In this document: positions 16,531-25,703 of the stretch, one piece after another
Position numbering within the stretch: the stretch's first letter is position 1
Layout: the number at the start of each line of letters is the position of its first letter
NCBI GenBank assembly: GCA_965247255.1
Contig: CBDFGS010000008.1
Span: forward strand, 1 to 64,000
Source: CBDFGS01 sp965247255
Lineage (GTDB): Bacteria > Chloroflexota > Dehalococcoidia > Lucifugimonadales > CAUZJF01
Direction: 5' to 3'
Length of the DNA: 64,000 nucleotides
Made by a program: the position numbers and the translations under genes
Notes under the pieces: model-generated
The model's input: only the letters and a program-made list of their open reading frames with translations
Told to the model about the DNA's origin: nothing
Database searches by the model: none

Positions 16531-17841
16531 TTACGGTGTTGCTCGCGCCGAGACCTTGTGCACAACATTGTTCTTGTAGTCGGCCAGGAATATCTCGCCC
16601 GTTTGGTGGACAGCAACGGACACTAGGTCTCCGAAGGTGGCGGTTCCAACCTGGACTTTGCCGCCTTCGTACTTCTGCCGAGCTTGGTCAGACACGAAAG
16701 TGGTGATGACACCTGTAGCGGTATTTATCTTCCGGACACGGACGCTGCCTTCGGTTATGAATAGATTGCCTTGAGCATCTATATCGATATCCTTAGGGAG
16801 AGCCAGCATGGCCTCGGTGGCCGGCCCGTCGTCCCCTGAGTAGCCGGCTCCCTCCGCTTTGACTTTTACCGTCACATCGCGGATGTCGGTTATGTTGCGA
16901 TAAGAGCGTGCGTTTCGCTCGGCGTGTTTCCCAACCCCAGCAGCAGTGGTAATAATCCCGGTGGACCCGTCTACCTTGCGCACTCTGTGATTGTCCATGT
17001 CCGCGATGTAAAGATTACCCTGGCTATCGACTACGATGCCGCGCGGTTCGGCTAAACCGGCGCTGGTGGCCGGGCCCCCATCGCCGCCCAGGTCTCTCTC
17101 CCCTATCCCTGCGAACGTCGTGATGATGCCGGTAGCGGCGTCGATCCTGCGTATGCGATTATCGGTGGAGATGTAGAGGTTGCCGTCGTTGTCTACGGCC
17201 ACGTCGGTCGGGAACTTGATCAAAGCCTCGGTAGCCGGGCCGCCGTCGCCGAAGATCTTCTCTCGCGGGTTGCCTATCCCACCGCCGGCTACGGTGGTGA
17301 TGATCCCGGTGGCGCCGTCCACTCTCCGTATCAGGGTGCTGCCGCTCTCTACAATGAATATGTTTCCGGCGCTATCAACGGTGATGCCAACCGGCTCGGC
17401 CAGGCTGGCTTCCCCGGCCGGACCGTCGTCTCCTGTGGACCGGTTCCTTCCGGTGCCGACGACGGTGTCGATAATCCCCGTCGCCGCGTCTACCCTGCGG
17501 ATTCGGTGGTCGGTGGCCAGGTATACGTTGCCACTCTTATCGAGCGTTAAGGCCGTTGGTTGGTAGAACCCGGCCTCGGTGGCGGGCCCTCCGTCACCGG
17601 CGAACTGGGGGTTGCCGCTGCCCGCATAGGTTGTGATCCCTCTAAGGGCAGGCTGCGAGGCCAATGGCAAAGGGGCATTCTCCGATTCAACCTGCGTAGA
17701 ATCGCCCGCAGGACTCGATTCCTCAGCTGCGCCACACGCCGTCAACATCGCCGTCCCTATCAACGGAAAGAGCCAATTTCCCACGGCGCGCAGCCAGCGT
17801 GTCGATCTGAAAGTATCTTTCCGAGCGCTGCTATGTGCCAT
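16531..17841 (-). CDS. NHL-repeat lipoprotein (copy 2)
   Basis: This 436-residue protein is the twin of the lipoprotein at 6696-8015: long blocks such as GNVYLATDHRIR, GNIFIVESGSTLIRRVDGATG and IFGDGGPATEALIK are shared. It has its own signal helix ending in a MLTAC lipobox, then a serine/proline linker and about six NHL repeats. The two proteins diverge mainly in the signal-plus-linker and in the segment after about residue 270. The ATG at 17841 is preceded by GGAGGCAGGC; the 20-codon upstream extension lacks a site. Because of the opposite orientation, the two genes form a roughly 1-kb inverted repeat enclosing 8.5 kb. Confidence 0.9.
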   Translation of the reverse strand: MAHSSARKDTFRSTRWLRAVGNWLFPLIGTAMLTACGAAEESSPAGDSTQVESENAPLPLASQPALRGITTYAGSGNPQFAGDGGPATEAGFYQPTALTLDKSGNVYLATDHRIRRVDAATGIIDTVVGTGRNRSTGDDGPAGEASLAEPVGITVDSAGNIFIVESGSTLIRRVDGATGIITTVAGGGIGNPREKIFGDGGPATEALIKFPTDVAVDNDGNLYISTDNRIRRIDAATGIITTFAGIGERDLGGDGGPATSAGLAEPRGIVVDSQGNLYIADMDNHRVRKVDGSTGIITTAAGVGKHAERNARSYRNITDIRDVTVKVKAEGAGYSGDDGPATEAMLALPKDIDIDAQGNLFITEGSVRVRKINTATGVITTFVSDQARQKYEGGKVQVGTATFGDLVSVAVHQTGEIFLADYKNNVVHKVSARATP

Positions 17842-18015
17842 GCCTGCCTCCGAAACCAGGAGTCCCCAAACCCCCGTGGGCCTCTCCTTGATCAGGTTCA
17901 CTCTGCTGCGGCTTCCCCACCAGGCTCAGCGGTGATCTTAGGCTCATCCCGACCGTGGTTCGGTACACGGTGCCGTCCCCTGAAGGGGATATTGTACGCC
18001 GTTATACGGAGCGGC

Positions 18016-20133
18016 CTAGGCTAGCTTGACCGCTCTCAGTCGGTTGTTCCACATATCGCATACAAGAAGACAATGCTGACCGTAGAAGCGTAGACCACAA
18101 GGCCAATTCAGCTTCGCGCTCGTTGCTGTCCCCCCATCGCCGGAGTCGCCACCTTCGTCTCCGCCGGCGACAGTCCTGAGCCGTCCGCTCGAGTCGACCA
18201 TGCGAACACGATTGTTACGAGTATCCGAAACGTAGACCGTCCCATCCCACGATACTTCGACGCCGAACGGGCCTCCCAGACGGGCGTCTAACGCCGACGT
18301 CCCATCGGGGGAGAAGCCCTCCTCTCCCCTTCCGACGACTCTTGTAATGACGCCAGTCTCGGCATCGACCCTGCGAATCACGTTGTACATGCTGTCGGAG
18401 AAGTAGAGATTCTCCCGGCTGTCGAACCGAATGGATGTTGGTGATCCGATGCGCGCCGCGGTCGCCGGGCCGCCGTCCCCCGTGTATCCCTGGATCCCGG
18501 TCCCTACGACCGTGGATATCATGCCCGTGGCAGCGTCTACCCTTCGTATCCTCCCGAACCCACCGTCCGCGATGTATACATTGTCGGCCCGGTCTACCTC
18601 GACCGCTTGCGGGTAGACGAGGTTGGCGGATATCGCGGGGCCGCCATCGCCCTTGTCCCACGGGAATGCGGCGCCGGCGAGATTGTGGATGACGCCTTGC
18701 TCATCGACGCGGCGCACATGCGAGTGTCTGGTGTCGGCGGTCACCGCCCGACCCCTGGAATCAACTGCCACGCCGTTCGGATTGCCCAGATGCGCTTCGG
18801 TGGCGGCTCCGCCATCGCCACCGTATGCTCGGGCTCCGCTGCCGGCCGCCGTGCTGATCACGCCCGTCGCTGCGTCGATGGCGCGGACCCGCTGGTTGTA
18901 TGTGTCGGCAATGTAGATGTCTCCGTTGGGAGCAACTGATACATCGAGCGGCCCCCGAAGGAACGCCCTCTCCGCGAGCCCGCCGTCGTGGACTGCCGCC
19001 CCACCAAGCGCCGTGGTGACGATTCCGCTAGTACCATCGTACTTACGCAATCTGCCGCCTGACTCGCCCCAGAACACTGTGCCGTCCGGGTCGGCCCAGA
19101 TTCCGGCCTCGGGGGAATTGCAGTGGGTCTCGCTACCGGGCAGACCCTCCTCTCCCCACCCGGGGACCCCGTTGCCGACGAGGGTGGAGACGGTGCCGCT
19201 CTCTGCATCCACCCTTCGAATCCGGAAGCCGTACTTCTCCGCGACGAACATGTTGTCGTGAAGGTCGAAGCAGAGCGCATCGGGCATCAGGATACTCGCC
19301 TCGGTCGCGGGGCCGCCGTCGCCGTTGGAGGCCCGCTGGCCGTTGCCCAGCGCGGTGGTAACAATACCTGTTTTCATGGCGATCTTGCGGATACGGTCGT
19401 TAGAATTATCGCAGACGTAGAGGTCTCCCTTGGAGTCGAAGGCGAGGTGCTCCGGGTGATGAAACGCGGCGTCTCTGGCGGGACCCCCGTCGCCGTGATA
19501 CCCCTCGAGGCTGAGCCAGGGGCCGCTGAACGGCCTGCTGTTACCACGCTCGAGGAGGTGGTGCCGGGCCTCCTGGCCGGCGAAGTGCTCGATTATCCCC
19601 GTCTCGGCATCGATACGCCGGACCACGTTGGACCACTCGCAGCAAATAAAGACGTTTCCAGCCTGGTCCACGGCGACACCGGAATCGTTGTCCAACTCCG
19701 CTTCCGTGGCGAGACCGCCGTTGCCGCCCCAGCCGATTTTGCCGGAACCCGCGACCCTGGTAATAACTCTCGTTTCCCGATCGATGCGCCGGATCGAGTG
19801 GTTCCCTGTCTCTGATAGGTACAAATTGCCGTGCTTGTCCTGAGTCAAGTCGTGAGGGTTGTTGAACCGGGCCTCGTTCGCAGGGCCGCCGTCGCCAGTT
19901 CCGCCGGGTACCCCGTCTCCCGCGAAAGTGTGAAGGATGCCGTCGTTGTCGATCCTCCAGATGCGATGCCCCCACATGTCTACGACGATGAGGTCTCCCT
20001 CCGGCCACCTGACCACTCCCTGAGGTGTCCCGGCCGGAGCATCCCTGGCCGCTATCCCCTCTTGGTAGCCGACTCCGGCGACTGTGGTGATCGTTCCGGA
20101 GCGTAGTCCTTCCAGGGTTCGGATTATCCTCAC
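18016..20133 (-). CDS. Large NHL-repeat beta-propeller protein
   Basis: This 705-residue protein consists of about twelve NHL-type repeats, each carrying GDGGPAt.A.l..P.gvavd..GnvYiaD...nriRrvDa.TG.istv.G. No signal peptide or membrane segment is seen, unlike the two smaller relatives, so it is either cytosolic or exported by another route. The number of blades suggests two stacked six-bladed propellers. The start is GTG at 20133, chosen for the near-perfect AGGAGGTGATC ribosome site; the 31 codons upstream do not look coding. It sits next to copy 2 in the same orientation. No enzyme domain is attached, so a binding role is inferred. Confidence 0.88.
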   Translation of the reverse strand: MRIIRTLEGLRSGTITTVAGVGYQEGIAARDAPAGTPQGVVRWPEGDLIVVDMWGHRIWRIDNDGILHTFAGDGVPGGTGDGGPANEARFNNPHDLTQDKHGNLYLSETGNHSIRRIDRETRVITRVAGSGKIGWGGNGGLATEAELDNDSGVAVDQAGNVFICCEWSNVVRRIDAETGIIEHFAGQEARHHLLERGNSRPFSGPWLSLEGYHGDGGPARDAAFHHPEHLAFDSKGDLYVCDNSNDRIRKIAMKTGIVTTALGNGQRASNGDGGPATEASILMPDALCFDLHDNMFVAEKYGFRIRRVDAESGTVSTLVGNGVPGWGEEGLPGSETHCNSPEAGIWADPDGTVFWGESGGRLRKYDGTSGIVTTALGGAAVHDGGLAERAFLRGPLDVSVAPNGDIYIADTYNQRVRAIDAATGVISTAAGSGARAYGGDGGAATEAHLGNPNGVAVDSRGRAVTADTRHSHVRRVDEQGVIHNLAGAAFPWDKGDGGPAISANLVYPQAVEVDRADNVYIADGGFGRIRRVDAATGMISTVVGTGIQGYTGDGGPATAARIGSPTSIRFDSRENLYFSDSMYNVIRRVDAETGVITRVVGRGEEGFSPDGTSALDARLGGPFGVEVSWDGTVYVSDTRNNRVRMVDSSGRLRTVAGGDEGGDSGDGGTATSAKLNWPCGLRFYGQHCLLVCDMWNNRLRAVKLA

Positions 20134-20309
20134 GCGATCACCTCCTCGAATCGTGCCATCGTGGGATAGGTCCGGCTGATAGGAGCGCGGGGCCCAGGCT
20201 AACGTAGGTTTCCTAGCCGGGTTCAACCAAAGGAAACGCTATACGCGCAACATTACCTAAAACGGGGGACCGAATTATGGTCCGTGTGAAGTGATGCACG
20301 GAGCCCGAG

Positions 20310-21224
20310 CTACGCTTCCCTCGGTTTGTCGCGCGAGAAGATCGATTCGGGGTCTACCACGCACCACTGGTATCGATTGCTCCGCCCGGCGCCGTCAAGC
20401 ATCTCTGGGCTGAGCACGGCCTTGCCGTCTCTCAAAGACGTTGACCCCTCTCTGCCTTCGGAGACTCGAAAAACGTTGTGGTCCCTAGCCGCCTCTGTCT
20501 TCGCAAGCTCTACTAGGTCGCGCATCTTGAACAGGCGGACGATTGCGTTGCCGATAGCGGTAATGCCGACCAGGTCGCGCTCCTCGAGCATCCGGCCCAG
20601 CTTGTTGAAGTCGGGCTCCCTGTCGTAGTAGCTCCCGTCCTGGCCGGGCAAGGGCTGATAGTCCGTCATGCGCTGCTTCACCAGGGAGCCGTCGTGCCGG
20701 CGTATCCCCACGACCAGCGGTGTCGTGTGCCGATAGGGCACCTGGCAGACGTATTCCGCGAAGTGGTGGCTGGTAGAGCACTCGTAGGTCATGCCCATGA
20801 TGAGAACGCTAACGTTCAGCTCCAGCATCTTGCCGAAGCTCGATCCCGGATCGAACACGCTGAGCTCGGGATCGACCCGTGTGACCGCCTCCGCGTTGGG
20901 ACCGATAGCCGCGAAACTATGCCGGTAGGCGGTGCTGCGAACGGCGCCGGGAAGCCTACGCACCGTCTCGGTGATCACCCCCATTTCGGACGGGTCATTC
21001 AGCGCGTCGACGATCGGGGCCTTCTCTGCCTCATGCTTGAAGGTGAACGTTGGGACAATAAGGGTCCCGTTCTCTCCCAGAACTTCCCTCAGAGCGTCAA
21101 CGACCGTCGGCGCTCCACCGTTGATGTAGCCGAAGGTTCGCATCGCCGAATGGACAAGAACAGTGTCGCCGGCTCCGAGTCCGATCTCTGAAAGTCCGTC
21201 CGCGATGTCCGGCTTCTCAATCAT
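20310..21224 (-). CDS. AAC(3)-family N-acetyltransferase (YokD-like)
   Basis: This 304-residue protein matches the aminoglycoside N(3)-acetyltransferase fold: LSEIGLGAGDTVLVHSAMRTFGYINGGAPTVVDAL at the start, GTLIVPTFTFKHE, and RRLPGAVRSTAYRHSFAAIGPNA. The histidine in STAYRHSFAA corresponds to the conserved SxHPxxS/A region. Many chromosomal members do not confer resistance and have unknown acetyl acceptors, so a resistance role is not implied. A GAGGAG ribosome site precedes the ATG. It lies in a minus-strand run with an epimerase and an S51-like peptidase. Confidence 0.88.
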   Translation of the reverse strand: MIEKPDIADGLSEIGLGAGDTVLVHSAMRTFGYINGGAPTVVDALREVLGENGTLIVPTFTFKHEAEKAPIVDALNDPSEMGVITETVRRLPGAVRSTAYRHSFAAIGPNAEAVTRVDPELSVFDPGSSFGKMLELNVSVLIMGMTYECSTSHHFAEYVCQVPYRHTTPLVVGIRRHDGSLVKQRMTDYQPLPGQDGSYYDREPDFNKLGRMLEERDLVGITAIGNAIVRLFKMRDLVELAKTEAARDHNVFRVSEGREGSTSLRDGKAVLSPEMLDGAGRSNRYQWCVVDPESIFSRDKPREA

Positions 21225-21336
21225 CCACGACTCCTCGTTGCGAAGTCCCTAGAGCATCTGATGTACCTGCCCGGTTCACTCCTAAGCGTCTCCACCACCT
21301 AGGCTCAACACTGAGTCAAGCTCATGTTCCGTGACC

Positions 21337-22119
21337 CTAGGTGCGGTCACGGCCGCGGAACACCTCGGCATTATCGGTGGGCTGATAGCCGATAGAGTCG
21401 CGGGCGTGGTCGGTGTCCCAGAAGCGCCACTTGTTGTCGGACACTCCGTAGAAGATGTCGAAGCGCACTTCTTCCGGGGCGTCAAGACTCTTTCTGACCT
21501 GCTGCGCCAGGTCGCGATGGCTCTGCCAAGTGGCGAAATGCCGAATGTTGCGGGTGGGATTGTCCCAGGCGACAACTGAGCCGATACGGAGACAGATCAC
21601 CGAGATACCATGCTCCTCCGAGTAGTAGCGACCTAGAGCCTCCCCATAGGCTTTGGAGACGCCATAGTAGCCGTCAGGTCGGACCGCTGACATGTGGGTC
21701 ACCTGGGGAACGGGCCAGACATTCACTTGCTCGTACTCCCCTTTGACGATGTGATGGTACGGGTGGTCTTTCTCGTACATGCCAGTCGTGTGGTTGGAGC
21801 TGGCGAACACCATTCGCTTGACTCCGTGGATGCGACACGCCTCCAACGCGTTGTAGGTACCCACCAGGTTGTTCGGCAGGACCGAGTCCCACGGGGCAGT
21901 GTCGCTAGGGTCGGCGGCGAGGTGCACAACGGCGTCTTGACCCTCGAATGCCGGCAGGATGCTCTGCAGGTCTGAGATGTCACCCTGGTGGTGACGGATG
22001 TCCTGCATGGGGCGGCGGGCGAGCCCAGTGAGGTCGCGGTCGCCCTTCAGCTCCTCCAGAACGATACGCCCGATAAGGCCCGTAACTCCTGTAATAAGCA
22101 CCTTGTTGTATTTCAGCAT
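21337..22119 (-). CDS. NAD-dependent epimerase/dehydratase (extended SDR)
   Basis: This 260-residue protein has the Rossmann motif VLITGVTGLIG (residues 7-17), the conserved DAVVHLAADPS, the RMVFASSNHTTG serine region and the catalytic YYGVSKAYGE (YxxxK). The short C-terminal domain and FDIFYGVSDNKWRFWDTDHARDSIGY ending resemble uronate-dehydrogenase-like SDRs, which oxidise sugar acids. The substrate is unproven. A paralogue with the same ending lies at 52163-52867. A GGAGGCCC ribosome site fits the ATG. Confidence 0.92.
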   Translation of the reverse strand: MLKYNKVLITGVTGLIGRIVLEELKGDRDLTGLARRPMQDIRHHQGDISDLQSILPAFEGQDAVVHLAADPSDTAPWDSVLPNNLVGTYNALEACRIHGVKRMVFASSNHTTGMYEKDHPYHHIVKGEYEQVNVWPVPQVTHMSAVRPDGYYGVSKAYGEALGRYYSEEHGISVICLRIGSVVAWDNPTRNIRHFATWQSHRDLAQQVRKSLDAPEEVRFDIFYGVSDNKWRFWDTDHARDSIGYQPTDNAEVFRGRDRT

Positions 22120-22194
22120 TGACAGGGCCTCCGAGTATTCCCCTGGGTCCTCAAACGTCCGCCGGGCTTGTCAACTGGCGCTGTAACACCCGGT

Positions 22195-22941
22195 TCAGCT
22201 CTCCGCTGGGAGGTTCTTGTACCGGTGCTTAAAGCCTCTGCCCCAAATAGTAACGCCACCCCTGCCGACGACTTGTAGTTTGCCATCGCTTGCTACCAAC
22301 GCCGTGTGGCCTTCGATGCCTACAAACGTGGGTCGCGAGAAGCTGATCGCTCTGAAGACGGTCAGCAGCCAGCCGGGCGGGTCATCAAAGTGAGGGATAA
22401 TCGCCGTGCCGGGAATCGCGCTAAACCCGGGTCCCCATCGAAACGGAGGCGGCTTTAGACCCGCAATCTGCTCTCCCCAGATCATCGCTCCCGCGCTGCA
22501 GCCAGCCACGACTCCGCCCCTCTCCAGAACCCCGGCGATCGCAGTCCAGGTTGGTGTACCTTCGAGCGTCCGGTAAAGGTAATGCGGGTCGCCTCCGGAG
22601 AGGTACACGAAGTTAGCCCGGGAAATGCGCTGCGTCAGCGATTCATTCATGGCGGTGGCCCTGTCGATGACCTCCACAGGTTCACATTCCGCGCCGAGGC
22701 GGGAAAAGTGTCTGGTGCCAAGTCCGGTCCAGTAGGCGATCCGCTGCCGGCCTTCTCGCCCCGCGGCCGTTGGCATGCAGACGACCCGCGGCTTGCTGGG
22801 CAGACGCGCCAGGAGGAAATTGTCGACGTCGTCCATCTCAACGGTGTACTCGCCGCTACCAACCAGGGCCAGCGTCCCCCGGTTGGTCGGAGTCAGACCC
22901 TCTAGGTGGGCCACCGCGGTTGCATCGATTGTCGTAGCCAT
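22195..22941 (-). CDS. Type 1 glutamine amidotransferase-like / peptidase S51-like protein
   Basis: This 248-residue protein has the S51 family hallmarks: the opening LALVGSGEYTV, RVVCMPTAAG, ANFVYLSGGDPHYLY, and the nucleophile elbow GVVAGCSAGAMIWGE in which Ser follows GC. Relatives are cyanophycinase and alpha-aspartyl dipeptidase, so a dipeptidase or related serine-hydrolase role is likely. The later IIPHFDDPPGW histidine may complete the catalytic set. No signal peptide is present. It follows the SIS-domain gene on the same strand. Confidence 0.88.
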   Translation of the reverse strand: MATTIDATAVAHLEGLTPTNRGTLALVGSGEYTVEMDDVDNFLLARLPSKPRVVCMPTAAGREGRQRIAYWTGLGTRHFSRLGAECEPVEVIDRATAMNESLTQRISRANFVYLSGGDPHYLYRTLEGTPTWTAIAGVLERGGVVAGCSAGAMIWGEQIAGLKPPPFRWGPGFSAIPGTAIIPHFDDPPGWLLTVFRAISFSRPTFVGIEGHTALVASDGKLQVVGRGGVTIWGRGFKHRYKNLPAES

Positions 22942-23133
22942 ACCTTATCGGGTTGAGGGGACCTTGATGCAGCAACAAAGCGCTCTCATGAGTCTACCAT
23001 TCACCTATACGCGGACCGGCTTCAAATTGAATGTGGTCTAAAGTGATGACAATTTTTCCTTTGACGTGTCCTTCTCCGAAATATCGGAAAGCTTCAGCGG
23101 GGATTATGTCAAGTATATAATCACCGAACGTTC

Positions 23134-24177
23134 TTACTCCCTGGTAGTAATCTTGCCTATCCGCTCCACCGACCCCGGCTCAATCCCTTTCCTCCCTGCC
23201 ACCTCAGCCATCAGCAACTCGAGAGGCAGACAGCAATTGAGGGGAAAGAGGTCCTCGCCAAGATCTGGAATGCTCAGTATTTGAATCGATGGGTGAACAT
23301 CTGTCGGGACCGAGTCGGTCAGCAAGACGATGCGAGAGCCGGCCTCAGCGGCTTCTAGCGCGAGGCTCAGCATCAAATCCCAGGTGCGGCCGGCTGGCGC
23401 AAGGACGACCGCCGCGAACTCGTGGCCGAGCAATTCGATGGGTCCATGCCGGAACGTCGCTCCCGGCATCGCGCACGTTGCCAGCCTGGCCCCTTCGCTG
23501 AACGTTAGGGCCGCCTGCCGTGCGGCTGCCAGGGAGGGGCCTCGCGCGAGGAAGTACAAGAATGGGACCCCATCCAAGTGGGCGGCGGCACGGGACACAT
23601 CGCCGCGACCCGTCTCGAGATAGGCCTCCATCTCCCGCGCTACGCCTTCGAGGCGCGCGGTCTGCTCGTCTGAGCGTCCGCGCGTCAGGGCCTCTGCAAG
23701 AAGGTGGAGGACTGCTAGGCTATTGGAGTACGTCTTCGTAGAAATCGTCGACTCAGGTCCCGCTTGCAACGGAAGCGAAATGGCGGCAGAGCGCGCGAGA
23801 AAGCTGCGCTCGTCATTCGTAATCGCGACCAGGGCGCACTTGCCTCTAACCGCTTTCGCCACCCCGCATGTTTCGAAGCTCTCCCCGGACTGTGATACCG
23901 CCAACACGAGTTTGAGGTCGTCGCAGGCACCCAGGTGGTAATGGAGCAGTTCCCCGGCCTCCCACAGTTCCGCTTGCAGGCCAGAGGCGATCAGCTTGCC
24001 CATGATTGCGATTGGCGCGATCTCCGAGCTCCCCATTCCCGTGAATATCAGGCCGTCTCTTTCGGTAAGCATCTCCTGAACGGACTGTAGAATCCCCTTG
24101 CCCCCATTGCGATAGAACTCGAGCGCGCTTCTCAGAGCCGCCGGCTGCTGAAGGACATCGTTCATGAACTCGTTCAT
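23134..24177 (-). CDS. SIS-domain sugar isomerase/deaminase-like protein
   Basis: This 347-residue protein contains two SIS (phosphosugar-binding) domains like the isomerase half of GlmS and the AgaS/FrlB proteins. Domain 1 shows GLIFTGMGSSEIAPIA and VLAVSQSGESFETCGVAKAV. Domain 2 shows FLARGPSLAAARQAALTFSEGARL with the PGATFRHGPIELL segment. There is no glutaminase domain, so it probably isomerises or deaminates a phosphorylated amino sugar. The frame continues over 100 codons upstream, but that part has no domain character. ATG 24177 matches the family start, although its ribosome site is weak. Confidence 0.88.
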   Translation of the reverse strand: MNEFMNDVLQQPAALRSALEFYRNGGKGILQSVQEMLTERDGLIFTGMGSSEIAPIAIMGKLIASGLQAELWEAGELLHYHLGACDDLKLVLAVSQSGESFETCGVAKAVRGKCALVAITNDERSFLARSAAISLPLQAGPESTISTKTYSNSLAVLHLLAEALTRGRSDEQTARLEGVAREMEAYLETGRGDVSRAAAHLDGVPFLYFLARGPSLAAARQAALTFSEGARLATCAMPGATFRHGPIELLGHEFAAVVLAPAGRTWDLMLSLALEAAEAGSRIVLLTDSVPTDVHPSIQILSIPDLGEDLFPLNCCLPLELLMAEVAGRKGIEPGSVERIGKITTRE

Positions 24178-24640
24178 AGGGTCAGAGCCAATTGTGTCTC
24201 GCGCCTCCGGCGTTATGGATGGACATCTTAGCCTAGCCTGCCGCTTACTTCCACGGGAGGCCGCATCCTCATGATCTCGCTGCGCGTCGCCGCCATCTCC
24301 GGGCTCTTCCGAGCGGGTACCTGAGCCCTTGCGCGCATCTATCGCCGTAGCACGGGGGAAGTCGCACGACCCGCTGCTTTCCGGGGAGCAGAATCCCCTA
24401 AGGTTATCCTTCGACGCCTCGATCGACCTAGCGCCACCCCGGACCGCCTGCTCCTGCCGGAGTGTCTCATAGTCCAGTAGACCAAAAGACCCATCCAATC
24501 ACGACCGTCTTTGAGTGCAATATAGTCCGGGTGCCGGGTCCGGTTGACGCGAGAAAGTGGCCGGACTACACTCACGGCTGCCAGAAGCGAATTAGCCTTC
24601 GGCACGGCGCCGAAGCCGGTCCCGTAGGAGGACAGGCGCG
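24178..24640. other. Divergent intergenic region
   Basis: About 460 bases between the divergent SIS-domain and isomerase genes. It should contain both promoters, but I cannot point to convincing -35/-10 pairs. No RNA gene or repeat is visible. Confidence 0.4.
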
Positions 24641-25480
24641 ATGATTCTGATGAGTCCACCTATCAACCTGGGCAGGTCGGCGGAGGAGCGGGAGGATTTC
24701 CTGCTTAAAGCCGAGACCCTGGACGTGACCACGGTCTCATTGCATACACCCGCCGACTGGACTGACGAGGAGGTGGAGGGCGCCCGGCGGTTTCTGGATG
24801 AGCATGGAATCCGGGCCGGTGAGTTCAGCGCCTTCTACGGAGGACGCAGTCTCGGCTCCAATCACCCGGGTGAGCACCGCGCTGCCGTCGAGCACACGCG
24901 CCGCCAGCTCCACCATGCCCGTATCCTGGGCTCCCAATGCGTTGGATTCGCCCTTCACCTCGGATATCAGACGCCAGACGTGTGGTCGGAGGAGGTCTGG
25001 CAGCGATGCGTTGCCGGGGTGAGGGATCTGGCCGTGGAAGCTGAGGCGGCCGGTGTCGATATCGCGGCTCACCCACACATCAGGACTCCCCTCTGCTCCG
25101 TCGAGCGACATAAGCAGCTCCTGGATGCTGTCGATTCGCCGCGCCTGAAGGTCCTGATGGACCCTGTAAACCTGACGTGGCCGCACCTGGTCTTCGACAC
25201 CAAGCGCTTGATCAACGATATCTTCGACGAGCTTGGAAGCCAGATTGTTGCGCTCCATGCCAAGGACGTGGTCATGGGTGGAGCTGGCAAGGATGTGGTC
25301 CACGTCGACGAGGCGATACCTGGCACCGGGACCATGGACTACGCGACCCTGCTCAGGCGCATGGACGCGCTGCCCCACGACATCACCCTCCACGCCGAGC
25401 ACTTCCCCTACGCAGAGACCCTGCAAGGCCAGCAATACATCCGGGGCGTGGCGCGAAATATCGGGGTTACGCTGGGATAG
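24641..25480 (+). CDS. Sugar phosphate isomerase/epimerase (AP_endonuc_2 TIM barrel)
   Basis: This 279-residue protein is a xylose-isomerase-like TIM barrel of the PF01261 family. It shows the barrel strands VTTVSLHTPAD, CVGFALHLGY, GVDIAAHPHIRTPL, LKVLMDPVNL, IVALHAKDVVM and DITLHAEHFPY. Metal ligands would be the Asp in LMDPVN, the His in LHAKD and the Glu in LHAEHF, placed as in family members. Such enzymes interconvert keto sugars or act on inositol derivatives. GGAGGACAGG precedes the ATG. It is the last accessory sugar gene before the housekeeping region. Confidence 0.9.
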   Translation: MILMSPPINLGRSAEEREDFLLKAETLDVTTVSLHTPADWTDEEVEGARRFLDEHGIRAGEFSAFYGGRSLGSNHPGEHRAAVEHTRRQLHHARILGSQCVGFALHLGYQTPDVWSEEVWQRCVAGVRDLAVEAEAAGVDIAAHPHIRTPLCSVERHKQLLDAVDSPRLKVLMDPVNLTWPHLVFDTKRLINDIFDELGSQIVALHAKDVVMGGAGKDVVHVDEAIPGTGTMDYATLLRRMDALPHDITLHAEHFPYAETLQGQQYIRGVARNIGVTLG

Positions 25481-25703
25481 TAGGACGGGCAAGGAGGAGA
25501 CCCGACCTATCTGGGAACTGTCGCGCAGAAGTAGCCGGCTCCCTGAGGAAAGAACGACTGGCCCCACCATCCTCCACCCTCGAAATGTGCCGTGTGACAC
25601 AGAGCTCGCGACGCGCCCTCGATGCTCGTGACCTCAGGTGAGCAGTCGCGAGAGAAGGGCTAACCCTCCATGCTAGAATGCCACACGGAGGCACCCTGCG
25701 ACT

